Below are positions 1 to 5,868 of a DNA stretch of 5,876 nt, piece by piece. Below the pieces are notes generated by a model. That model saw only the letters and a list, made by a program, of their open reading frames with translations. It was not told where the DNA came from and ran no database searches. The position numbers and the translations under genes were made by a program. The DNA is taken from the NCBI GenBank assembly GCA_035604215.1, contig DATNIW010000067.1, positions 1-5,876 of the forward strand, given 5' to 3'. Source of the stretch: UBA5070 sp035604215 (GTDB lineage Bacteria > Fibrobacterota > Fibrobacteria > UBA5070). Position 1 is the first letter of the stretch. Each line of letters begins with the position of its first letter.

Positions 1-1352
1 CCCAGGATCCGGTCGTCGAAATGCTCGGGAGCCACCTTGAGCTGTCCCGAGACGTGGTGCGCAGCGATCTCCTCGATGTAGGCCTGGCCATGCTTCTTGT
101 CGTCCATCACAAGATCCGTGCGGATGCCGGAGGCCACGAAGACCTTGCGCATGCCGGGCATGTTGCGCAGGCGGCGCAATAACTTCAGGTGGGGTTCGTG
201 GGTCACGGGCAGGGCGTTGCAGGTTTCGGGGCACACGCAGCGCTGGTGCTCGCAGGCGCCCTTCTTGAGCTTCTTGGTGCACTCGTAGCCGTACATGTTG
301 GCGGTGGGTCCACCCACGTCCGACAGGATCCCCTTGAACTTGGGGTGGTTCTTGAGCCGTTCCACTTCCTGCACGATGTTCTGTTCGGACCGGCTCTGGA
401 TGGTGCGGCCCTGGTGCACCGCGATCGCGCAGAAGTTGCACTCGCCGTAGCAGCCTCGGTGGGTCATCACGGAGAAGCGCACCGTCTCCCAGGCCTTGAC
501 CGGGCCGTGGACCGCCTCGCGCGGATGCGTTTCCAGTTCCCATTCCACATCGGAGAACCAGTCGAGTTCGGCGGTGGACAGGTTGTGCACGGGGGGATTC
601 TGCACCAGCCAGCGGTCGCCGTGGCGCTGGGCCAGGCGCTTGCCCAACACGGGGTCGGAGTGGTGGTAGAACTGCTTGAACATCTCCACGTACTTCACGC
701 GATCGGCGACGATCTCGTCGTAGGACAGGATCTCGATGGCGTCGTCGGGCTTCGCCTTGGCCAGGTGACAAGTCCCTTCGACGTCCAGGAGCGATTCACC
801 CACCGCGAGCTTGCGCGCGATCTCCAGGACGGTCCACTCGCCCATGCCGTAGGCCAACAGGTCGGCCTTGGCGTCGAACAGGAGGGACCGACGGATCTTG
901 TCGTCCCACCAATCGTAGTGCGCCACGCGGCGAAGCGACGCCTCGATGCCGCCGATCACGATGGGGCGCGTCCCCTTGAAGGCGCGGCGGATCAGGCCGG
1001 TGTAGGCGATGCTCGCCCGGTCGGGGCGGCGGGTGTTCTCGCCGCCGGCCGTGAAGTCGTCCATGTGCCTACGCTTGCCGGAGCTGGTGTAGTTGCCCAC
1101 CATGCTGTCGACGCATCCCGCCGACACCCCCCAGAACAGGGTGGGTTCGCCCATGGCGGCCACGTCCTCGACGGTGTCCATGCGCGGTTGGGACACGATC
1201 CCCACGCGGAATCCCGCCTTGACCAAGACCTTCCCCACCACCGCGGCCCCGTGGTAGGGGCTGTCGATGTAGGTGTCGCCGGTCACCAAGATCACATCCA
1301 GTTCCGACCAACCGATCTTTTCCATCTCCTCCCGCGTCGCAGGTAGGAACAC
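1..1352 (-). CDS. ygiQ: YgiQ/UPF0313 family radical SAM protein (C-terminus cut by window edge)
   Basis: Reverse-strand reading is open from 1352 to the left edge, giving 450 residues; the family is usually 600-750 residues, so the C-terminal part (normally including DUF3362) is missing. The N-terminus has the family signature FLPATREEM (residues 2-10), followed by GW and a D-V-I-L-V-T-G-D-T-Y segment (19-28), typical of the Radical_SAM_N domain. The iron-sulfur cluster motif CX3CX2C is C301, C305, C308, followed by HQGRTIQSRSE (313-323), which is characteristic of YgiQ. GGPTANMYG and a cysteine-rich stretch (C358, C367, C372, C374, C378) come next, then NALPVTHEP and VASGIRTDL. The GTG start at 1352 is chosen because the conserved FLPATREEM lies upstream of the first ATG (1325); a G-run at 1358-1363 may serve as a weak ribosome site. 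The reaction is not established for this family as far as I know. It is transcribed divergently from proA. Confidence 0.93.
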   Translation of the reverse strand, partial: MFLPATREEMEKIGWSELDVILVTGDTYIDSPYHGAAVVGKVLVKAGFRVGIVSQPRMDTVEDVAAMGEPTLFWGVSAGCVDSMVGNYTSSGKRRHMDDFTAGGENTRRPDRASIAYTGLIRRAFKGTRPIVIGGIEASLRRVAHYDWWDDKIRRSLLFDAKADLLAYGMGEWTVLEIARKLAVGESLLDVEGTCHLAKAKPDDAIEILSYDEIVADRVKYVEMFKQFYHHSDPVLGKRLAQRHGDRWLVQNPPVHNLSTAELDWFSDVEWELETHPREAVHGPVKAWETVRFSVMTHRGCYGECNFCAIAVHQGRTIQSRSEQNIVQEVERLKNHPKFKGILSDVGGPTANMYGYECTKKLKKGACEHQRCVCPETCNALPVTHEPHLKLLRRLRNMPGMRKVFVASGIRTDLVMDDKKHGQAYIEEIAAHHVSGQLKVAPEHFDDRIL

Positions 1353-1621
1353 GCAAACCCCCCAATGAGACTGATTTTCAAAGGTAGGTTCCGGAGAACT
1401 GGAACGACGCGAAAACACCCTGCTCGGACTGAAGTCCCTCGCTATGCATCAACGCCCTTCGGGCGGGCCGAGTCCAGCGGCGAAGCCGAGCCAGCAGGCA
1501 ATGAATGGGCATCTCTGGCGAGGTTGACCCAGCGAAGGGCTTCAGCCCGAGCGACACAAGCTCTTGATGAGTCTGGGTTCCGTGGGCTCCAAGTTGGCCG
1601 AAAACGCATATTGCTTCTCCT
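1353..1621. other. Divergent intergenic region between ygiQ and proA
   Basis: These 269 bases separate two divergent genes and must hold both promoters unless transcription starts further away. Nearly half is taken up by the inverted-repeat element at 1422-1552. I could not find a -35/-10 pair with acceptable spacing on either strand: TTGACC at 1524-1529 has no matching -10 box about 17 bases on, and CATATT at 1607-1612 has no -35 box. No convincing ORF with a ribosome site lies here; the open frames crossing it are extensions of shadow frames. Confidence 0.7.
1422..1552. repeat. REPIN-like paired inverted-repeat element
   Basis: Two 22-base arms (1422-1443 and 1531-1552) lie in inverted orientation. 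Aligned as reverse complements, 19 of 22 positions match; of the three others one would be a G-U wobble. Each arm also holds its own small hairpin: GGACT-GA-AGTCC at 1426-1437 and GGGCT-TC-AGCCC at 1537-1548. The two hairpins differ by one A-T to G-C pair exchange, so pairing is kept. Between the arms are two further hairpins, CGCCC-TTC-GGGCG at 1453-1465 and CGGC-GAA-GCCG at 1478-1488. Two inverted hairpin units about 90 bases apart is the layout of REP doublets (REPINs) moved by RAYT-type transposases. No transposase is in the window, so the link to RAYT is inference. Confidence 0.6.
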
Positions 1622-2884
1622 ATGGACCTCAAGGAGAAAGCGGCCGCATACGCCGTGGCGGCCCGCAAGGCGTCGCGGGAACTGGCCCGGTTCGATGGAA
1701 CGACTCGGAGCAAGGCCATCGCGGCCATCGCCGACGCCTTGGAAAAGCAGGTGCCCGAGATCGTGGCCCAAAACGCGCTGGATCTGGCCCAAGGCCAGGT
1801 GGACGGTCTTTCCAGCGCCCTGCTGGACCGCCTGAAGCTGGATGCCAAGCGCATCGCCGGCATGGCCAAGGGGTTGCGCGAGATCGCTGGACAACCGGAT
1901 CCGGTGGGACTGGAACTCTCCAGGCAGTCGCGTCCCAACGGATTGGACATCCGGAAGGTATCCGCCCCGCTGGGCGTGGTGTTCTTCATCTACGAGTCGC
2001 GGCCCAACGTCACCACCGACGCGGCGGGTCTGTGCCTGCGATCGGGGAACGCCATCCTGTTGCGCGGCGGGAAGGAAGCCATCCACTCCAACCGCATCCT
2101 GGGGAAGATCATCTCCCAGGCGCTGGCATCGCAGGGACTTCCCGCCAACGCCGTGCAACTGGTCCAGGAGACCGACCGCGCCCTGGTGGGCGAGCTTCTG
2201 CAGAGGTCGGCGGAAATCGACCTGGTGATCCCGCGCGGCGGCGAGGGCCTCATCCGTGCCGTGGCGGAGCAGTCGAAGATTCCGGTGCTCAAGCACTACA
2301 AGGGCGTGTGCCACGTCTACGTGCATCCCACCGCGGATCCCGACCAGGCCGTGGACATCGCGCACAACTCCAAGGTCCAGCGGCCCGGCGTGTGCAATGC
2401 AGCGGAAACACTTCTCCTGGACAAGGCGCTGGATGCCGCGGTCGCGCGGCGCATCCTGGACCGGCTCGCGGCCTCCGGGGTGGAGCTGCGGGGCGACGCG
2501 GCCACCATCGCCAAGCACCCGGGCCTCTCCTGGACGTTGGCGACGGAATCCGACTGGGACGAGGAATACATGGACCTGGTCCTGGCAGTGGCGGAAGTGG
2601 ATGGCGTGGAAGGAGCGGTGGAGCACATCGCCACGCACGGATCCGGCCACACCGAAGCCATCGTGACCCGCGACCCCGCCGCCGCGGACGCCTTCGTGCT
2701 GGGCTGCGACTCCAGCTCGGTGATGGTCAACGCGTCCACCCGGTTCGCCGACGGAGGCGAGTACGGTCTGGGCGCCGAAATCGGGATCTCCACCGACAAG
2801 CTCCACGCCCGCGGCCCCATGGGCGCGGCGGACCTGTGCACCTACAAGTGGGTCGTGGTGGGGAACGGACAGGTGCGCACGTGA
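1622..2884 (+). CDS. proA: Gamma-glutamyl phosphate reductase (glutamate-5-semialdehyde dehydrogenase)
   Basis: Second step of proline synthesis: NADPH-dependent reduction of gamma-glutamyl phosphate to glutamate-5-semialdehyde in the cytoplasm. The 420-residue product is the usual family length (about 415-420). Family signatures run in order: an N-terminal helical segment with AARKASRELA (13-22), APLGVVFFIYESRPNVT (115-131), CLRSGNAILLRGGKEAIHSN (138-157), VIPRGGEGLI (202-211), the catalytic cysteine C258 in KVQRPGVCNAAETLL (251-265), the HGSGHTEAI motif, and the C-terminal GLGAEIGISTDKLHARGPMG. ATG 1622 fits the usual N-terminus and no other in-frame start lies before the stop at 1568, but no Shine-Dalgarno sequence precedes it; the bases just upstream are pyrimidine-rich. 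The stop overlaps the hisI start by 4 bases (GTGA). The partner kinase gene proB is not in the window. Appears intact, with all key residues present. Confidence 0.98.
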   Translation: MDLKEKAAAYAVAARKASRELARFDGTTRSKAIAAIADALEKQVPEIVAQNALDLAQGQVDGLSSALLDRLKLDAKRIAGMAKGLREIAGQPDPVGLELSRQSRPNGLDIRKVSAPLGVVFFIYESRPNVTTDAAGLCLRSGNAILLRGGKEAIHSNRILGKIISQALASQGLPANAVQLVQETDRALVGELLQRSAEIDLVIPRGGEGLIRAVAEQSKIPVLKHYKGVCHVYVHPTADPDQAVDIAHNSKVQRPGVCNAAETLLLDKALDAAVARRILDRLAASGVELRGDAATIAKHPGLSWTLATESDWDEEYMDLVLAVAEVDGVEGAVEHIATHGSGHTEAIVTRDPAAADAFVLGCDSSSVMVNASTRFADGGEYGLGAEIGISTDKLHARGPMGAADLCTYKWVVVGNGQVRT

Positions 2885-3279
2885 ACCTCCTTCGCCTCTC
2901 CTCCGAGCAGGCCGAGAAGGCCGCGGACGCGGTGAAGTTCGACGACAAGGGGCTGGTCCTGGCTCTGGCCTGCGACCACGCGTCCAACGATCTCCTGATG
3001 GCAGCCTGGATGAACCGGAAGACCCTGGTGCAGACCCTGGAGACGGGGCGCATGACCTACTGGTCGCGCTCGCGCCAGGAGGTCTGGATCAAGGGACTCA
3101 CCTCCGGACATGTCCAGGATCTCGTGGGGGTGGAGCTGGACTGCGACGGCGACGCCCTGCGCTTTCGGGTGGTGCAGCACGGCCATGCCGCCTGCCACAC
3201 CGGGCGTCCAAGCTGCTTCTACCGGACCCTGTCGGAGGGAAGATGGGTGGACGTCTCGGCCCAGCCCGCCGCTTCCTGA
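2881..3279 (+). CDS. hisI: Phosphoribosyl-AMP cyclohydrolase
   Basis: Third step of histidine synthesis: hydrolytic opening of the adenine ring of phosphoribosyl-AMP, in the cytoplasm. The 132-residue product is a single-domain HisI with no fused HisE pyrophosphatase, which must be encoded elsewhere. Visible family motifs: LLMAAWMN (38-45), ETGRMTYWSRSRQEVW (54-69), KGLTSGHVQ (71-79), the metal site DCDGD (87-91), and ACHTGRPSCFYR (104-115). By analogy with characterised HisI proteins, C88, C105 and C112 are the zinc ligands and D87, D89 and D91 bind magnesium. GTG 2881 is the chosen start: it overlaps the proA stop, a weak purine stretch (GGACAGG, 2867-2873) precedes it, and it leaves a short N-terminal extension of about 19 residues before the conserved core; the first in-frame ATG (2998) would delete core sequence. 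The 3' end overlaps tilS by 37 bases. No other his genes are present, so hisI is separated from a his operon here. Confidence 0.96.
   Translation: MNLLRLSSEQAEKAADAVKFDDKGLVLALACDHASNDLLMAAWMNRKTLVQTLETGRMTYWSRSRQEVWIKGLTSGHVQDLVGVELDCDGDALRFRVVQHGHAACHTGRPSCFYRTLSEGRWVDVSAQPAAS
3234..3239 (+). promoter_or_regulatory. Shine-Dalgarno site of tilS, inside hisI
   Basis: GGAGGG lies within the hisI coding sequence, 3 bases before ATG 3243. It is the strongest ribosome site near this junction and supports ATG 3243 as the tilS start despite the 37-base overlap. The spacing is shorter than usual (4 bases counted from GGAGG). Confidence 0.6.
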
Positions 3280-4277
3280 CGGAGACTCTCGCCGCCTCCC
3301 TGCATTCCCTTCCCGGCCGGTTCCACCGATCTCCCGTGGCGGTGTGCCTGTCCGGCGGTGCGGACTCCTGCGCCCTGGCCATCGCCGCCGCCGACCTGGG
3401 GAGGGAACGGCCCGATCTGCTCCCCGAGGTTTCCGCCCTGCACGTGCGACACCACCTGCGAGGGTCCGAGTCGGATGGCGACGCCGCCGCGGTGCGCGAG
3501 CTGTGCGGACGCACCGGACTGCCGTTGCGCGAGTTGGACGCGCCGGTGGATCCCGGCCCCGGACTGGAAGCCCGCGCCCGCGAAGCGCGATACGATGCTC
3601 TTCACCGCGAAGCGCCGGGACGCCTTTTGGCCACCGCCCACCACCGCGACGACCAGGCGGAAACCGTGGTGCTTCGCCTCCTGCGCGGAGCCGGAGCGCG
3701 CGGGCTGGTGGGCATCCGCCCGATCCGGGAAGACGGAATCTGGCGGCCTTTCCTCTCCTGCGGGCGCGATGCCCTGTCCGAGGCGTGCCGCGAGGCCGAT
3801 TGGATCCCGCGCGAGGATTCCTCCAACGCCGACCGGACCTTCCAGCGAAACGAGATCCGTTGGGGACTGCTCCCCGACTGGGAGCTCGACCAACCGGGAA
3901 CGGCGGCGGCCCTGGCGGACCTGGCCCGAGCGGCGTGGGAGCTCGAACCGTTCTTGGAACGCGCCCTGGACCGGCTCGAGGGAGAATTTTCCCTGCTGGG
4001 CGACGACCGCGGATTCTCCTTGGATCTTTCGGCTTGGCCCCATGATCGGCCCTCCCCCGAAACGGATCCCGAACTCGCATCGGCGCTGGAACGCGTCTGG
4101 AACCGTCGCGGCCGTCGACCCTGGACCAGCTCCCATCGGATTCGCCTGGTGGCGGATCTGTGGCTGGGGAAGACCGGACGGCGGCGGGGGGGACAGGGAG
4201 AGATCGCCCACTTCGGGGGCCGAAAGCTGCGGGTGGAAGGTTCGAACACGGAAGGATTGGCGCAAAATGGACGGTGA
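3243..4277 (+). CDS. tilS: tRNA(Ile)-lysidine synthetase
   Basis: TilS attaches lysine to C34 of the CAU-anticodon tRNA-Ile using ATP, making it read AUA and accept isoleucine; it is normally essential. The 344-residue product carries the N-type ATP pyrophosphatase P-loop SGGADS (37-42), HVRHHLRGSESD (67-78) with the conserved H-x-L-R-G, EARYDAL (114-120), TAHHRDDQAETVVLRLLRG (131-149), and WIPREDSSNADRTFQRNEIR (187-206), the family's D-x-S-N...RN-x-I-R signature. The region after about residue 215 is weakly conserved and arginine-rich. Length is below the roughly 430 residues of the E. coli enzyme, so the C-terminal tRNA-binding domain appears absent, as in compact TilS proteins such as that of Aquifex. 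The 5' end overlaps hisI by 37 bases and the 3' end overlaps the next gene by 11, suggesting translational coupling. Confidence 0.95.
   Translation: MGGRLGPARRFLTETLAASLHSLPGRFHRSPVAVCLSGGADSCALAIAAADLGRERPDLLPEVSALHVRHHLRGSESDGDAAAVRELCGRTGLPLRELDAPVDPGPGLEARAREARYDALHREAPGRLLATAHHRDDQAETVVLRLLRGAGARGLVGIRPIREDGIWRPFLSCGRDALSEACREADWIPREDSSNADRTFQRNEIRWGLLPDWELDQPGTAAALADLARAAWELEPFLERALDRLEGEFSLLGDDRGFSLDLSAWPHDRPSPETDPELASALERVWNRRGRRPWTSSHRIRLVADLWLGKTGRRRGGQGEIAHFGGRKLRVEGSNTEGLAQNGR
4250..4256 (+). promoter_or_regulatory. Shine-Dalgarno site of the DUF347 gene, inside tilS
   Basis: GGAAGGA lies near the 3' end of tilS, 10 bases before ATG 4267. It decides the start of the membrane protein, whose reading frame is open far upstream (to at least 3358) only as a shadow of tilS. 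Confidence 0.55.
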
Positions 4278-5031
4278 GATCAAGAAGGCGTTCGCCAAGG
4301 TGCCCGAGGCCACGCTGGTCTTCTGGGTCCTCAAGGTCGCGGCGACCACCCTCGGCGAAACCGGGGGCGACGCGGTCACCATGTCGATGAACCTGGGATA
4401 CCTGGTGGGCACGGCGATCTTCGCGGTGCTCTTCCTGGTGTTCGTGGCCTTCCAGATCCGCGCCAAGCGCTTCAGACCATACCTGTATTGGCTCACCATC
4501 ATCGCCACCACCACGGTGGGAACAACCCTGGCCGATTTCGCGGATCGGTCGCTCCACATCGGGTACGCGGGTGGGACCACCATCCTCCTCATCCTCCTCC
4601 TGACGTCCTTGGTCGCGTGGTACCGGACGATGGGTTCCATCTCCATCCACTCGGTGGATTCGGACAAGGCGGAACTCTTCTACTGGGTGACCATCCTGTT
4701 CTCCCAGACCCTGGGAACCGCCCTGGGCGACTGGACCGCCGACTCCGCGGGGATCGGGTATGCCGGAGGCACCCTCCTCTTCGGATCCCTTCTCCTACTG
4801 GTCCTGATCCTGAACTACTCGACGAAGATCTCCAAACCCGTCCTGTTCTGGGCCGCCTTCATCCTGACCCGACCCCTGGGGGCGGTGGTGGGCGACTTCC
4901 TGGACAAACCTCTGGCCGATGGCGGTCTGAACCTCAGCCGATACGTGGCCACGGCGGTTCTGGTTGCGTTCATCGCGCTGGGGATTTTGATTTTTCCGCA
5001 GAGGGCCGCAAGGAGCGGATCTGCGCACTGA
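4267..5031 (+). CDS. DUF347/COG4705-type four-repeat integral membrane protein
   Basis: A 254-residue very hydrophobic protein made almost wholly of four repeats that match the DUF347 repeat of COG4705-type membrane proteins. Repeats start with an aromatic-Trp pair (F19-W20, Y74-W75, Y139-W140, F194-W195) and continue to an L/V-G-x-x-x-G/A-D motif ending at D35, D90, D155 and D210. Repeats 2 and 3 end in IGYAGGT (98-104, 163-169); the corresponding parts of 1 and 4 are diverged. Hydrophobic segments follow each repeat (about 44-62, 103-118, 168-183, 227-243), suggesting about eight membrane spans. Basic residues between the spans (RAKRFR 65-70, KISK 187-190, PQRAAR 244-249) suggest those loops face the cytoplasm. 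Function is unknown to me; the acidic residue set within the membrane would fit ion or small-molecule transport, but that is inference. The start overlaps tilS by 11 bases; the next gene begins 14 bases after the stop. Confidence 0.9.
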   Translation: MDGEIKKAFAKVPEATLVFWVLKVAATTLGETGGDAVTMSMNLGYLVGTAIFAVLFLVFVAFQIRAKRFRPYLYWLTIIATTTVGTTLADFADRSLHIGYAGGTTILLILLLTSLVAWYRTMGSISIHSVDSDKAELFYWVTILFSQTLGTALGDWTADSAGIGYAGGTLLFGSLLLLVLILNYSTKISKPVLFWAAFILTRPLGAVVGDFLDKPLADGGLNLSRYVATAVLVAFIALGILIFPQRAARSGSAH

Positions 5032-5035
5032 ACGA

Positions 5036-5040
5036 AAGGA
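5036..5040 (+). promoter_or_regulatory. Shine-Dalgarno site of the RibD_C-like gene
   Basis: AAGGA sits 5 bases before ATG 5046 in the 14-base gap after the membrane-protein stop. It fixes ATG 5046 as the start, since the same frame is open upstream to 4488 only as a shadow. Confidence 0.6.
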
Positions 5041-5045
5041 ACCAG

Positions 5046-5693
5046 ATGCCCAAGCTTGTCGTTCGCAGTTTCACCATCTCGTTGGACGGCTTCAGCGCCG
5101 CTCCTGGGCAGAGCCAGCAAGCGCCGTTTGGCGTGGACGGCCTCAAGCTCATGGACTGGGCCTTCGCCACCAAGTTCTTCTGCGGCATGTTCGGCCAGCC
5201 GGGAGGCGCCGAGGGCATCGACAACGACTTCGCGGTCAGGGCGGACGAGAATGTCGGGGCCAGCATCATGGGCAAGCACATGTTCGGACCTCCATCGGAT
5301 GTGACGGACAAGGCCGCCTGGAGGGGTTGGTGGGGTGAAAACCCTCCCTACCACCACCCCGTCTTCGTGCTGACCCACGAGAAGAAGTCCTCGATGGACA
5401 TGGAGGGAGGCACGAGCTTCACGTTCGTGAACGACGGCATCGAATCCGCCCTGAGGCAGGCCTTCGCCGCCGCCAACGGCAAGGACGTGCGCCTGGCCGG
5501 AGGTGCTGCCACCGTCCGCCAATATCTGAAGGCGGGATTGATCGACGAGTTGCAGCTGGTGCAGGTGCCCCTCCTCATGGGCCAAGGCGAGCGGATCTTC
5601 GAGGGCCTGGGGGGCGTGGAGAAGCTCTACGAATGTGTGGAGTTCACGCCGTCCAAGTCGGCGAGCCATCTGAGGATCGTCAGGAAGTCCTGA
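5046..5693 (+). CDS. RibD C-terminal domain / dihydrofolate reductase-like family protein
   Basis: A 215-residue stand-alone reductase-fold protein of the RibD_C superfamily (COG0262-like). Visible family features are SFTISLDGFSAAPGQS (8-23), GVDGLKLMDWAF (29-40), a nucleotide-binding-type segment GASIMGKHMFG (71-81), WWGENPPYHHPVFVLTHE (95-112), FTFVNDGIESALRQA (125-139), the glycine motif VRLAGGAATVRQYLKAGLIDEL (148-169), and VPLLMGQGERIFEGL (174-188). Members use NAD(P)H-type cofactors in folate- or riboflavin-like chemistry, but most stand-alone members, including this type, have no known substrate. It is not full RibD (no deaminase domain) and not a classical folA product. There is no signal peptide, so it is probably cytoplasmic. 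It ends the five-gene run and is followed by a possible terminator. Confidence 0.93.
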   Translation: MPKLVVRSFTISLDGFSAAPGQSQQAPFGVDGLKLMDWAFATKFFCGMFGQPGGAEGIDNDFAVRADENVGASIMGKHMFGPPSDVTDKAAWRGWWGENPPYHHPVFVLTHEKKSSMDMEGGTSFTFVNDGIESALRQAFAAANGKDVRLAGGAATVRQYLKAGLIDELQLVQVPLLMGQGERIFEGLGGVEKLYECVEFTPSKSASHLRIVRKS

Positions 5694-5721
5694 AGGGGTT
5701 TGGTCGGCGACGCCATTTTTT

Positions 5722-5750
5722 GGCCTGCGGCCGGCACACCGGTTCTTTTT
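5722..5750 (+). terminator. Possible rho-independent terminator after the five-gene run
   Basis: CCGG-CACA-CCGG (5731-5742) can fold into a 4-base stem, extendable by G-T wobble pairs, and is followed by TTCTTTTT (5743-5750). A competing stem GGCC-TGC-GGCC (5722-5732) precedes it, and TTTTTT lies at 5716-5721. The stems are short for a strong terminator, but position and orientation fit the end of the plus-strand transcript. Confidence 0.4.
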
Positions 5751-5774
5751 GGGCTGCGCGGATCGGCCCGGTCC

Positions 5775-5868
5775 CTGAGTGTTCCGCCGATGCCTTCGAT
5801 ACAGCCCTATGGGCCACTCAGGCAACGGCGGAATGTATCGAAGGGCGGGCCGACACTCAGCCAACGTC
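5775..5868. repeat. Interlocked inverted and direct repeat cluster
   Basis: A perfect 11-base inverted repeat, CCTTCGATACA (5793-5803) and TGTATCGAAGG (5834-5844), frames a smaller hairpin GCCC-TAT-GGGC (5804-5814). A second pair, TTCCGCCG (5782-5789) and CGGCGGAA (5826-5833), and a third, CTGAGTG (5775-5781) and CACTCAG (5815-5821 and again 5854-5860), interlock with it. CACTCAGGCAACGGC (5815-5829) and CACTCAGCCAACGTC (5854-5868) are direct repeats matching at 13 of 15 bases. Similar CTTCGATAC/ACTCAG/CAACGG words recur in intergenic palindromic repeats of many bacteria, as I recall. No coding region is evident in 5694-5876. Confidence 0.6.

Noticed and set aside
189..1346. Long plus-strand open frame (385 codons) antisense to ygiQ
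   Set aside because: It uses the same codon boundaries as the minus-strand gene and its product is a low-complexity G/A/V/H-rich string with no family motifs; the minus strand gives a clear YgiQ.
1388..1405. Small inverted repeat GTTCC...GGAAC as a possible operator near ygiQ
   Set aside because: Five-base arms with an 8-base gap are expected by chance at this GC; no second copy in the window.
1524..1612. Candidate proA promoter boxes (TTGACC, CATATT)
   Set aside because: Neither has a partner box at acceptable spacing.
1365..1835. Plus-strand 156-codon frame across the intergenic repeat into proA
   Set aside because: Half lies in the repeat element and half is a shifted reading of proA; no ribosome site or motif.
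1442..2806. Long minus-strand open frame (454 codons) opposite proA
   Set aside because: It is the complement of proA codons in a high-GC gene; no motifs, while proA motifs are complete on the plus strand.
1564..3279. A 571-codon frame giving a large N-terminal extension to HisI
   Set aside because: The extension is a shifted reading of proA; GTG 2881 gives a normal-length HisI.
2842..4650. Two very long minus-strand open frames opposite hisI and tilS (the other spans 3219-4667)
   Set aside because: Both are Arg/Gly/Pro-rich, cross three real genes and show no domain; they result from few stop codons in high-GC sequence.
3358..5031. A 557-codon frame that would fuse an unknown domain to the DUF347 protein
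   Set aside because: The upstream 303 codons are a frame-shifted reading of tilS; the real protein starts at ATG 4267, which has its own ribosome site.
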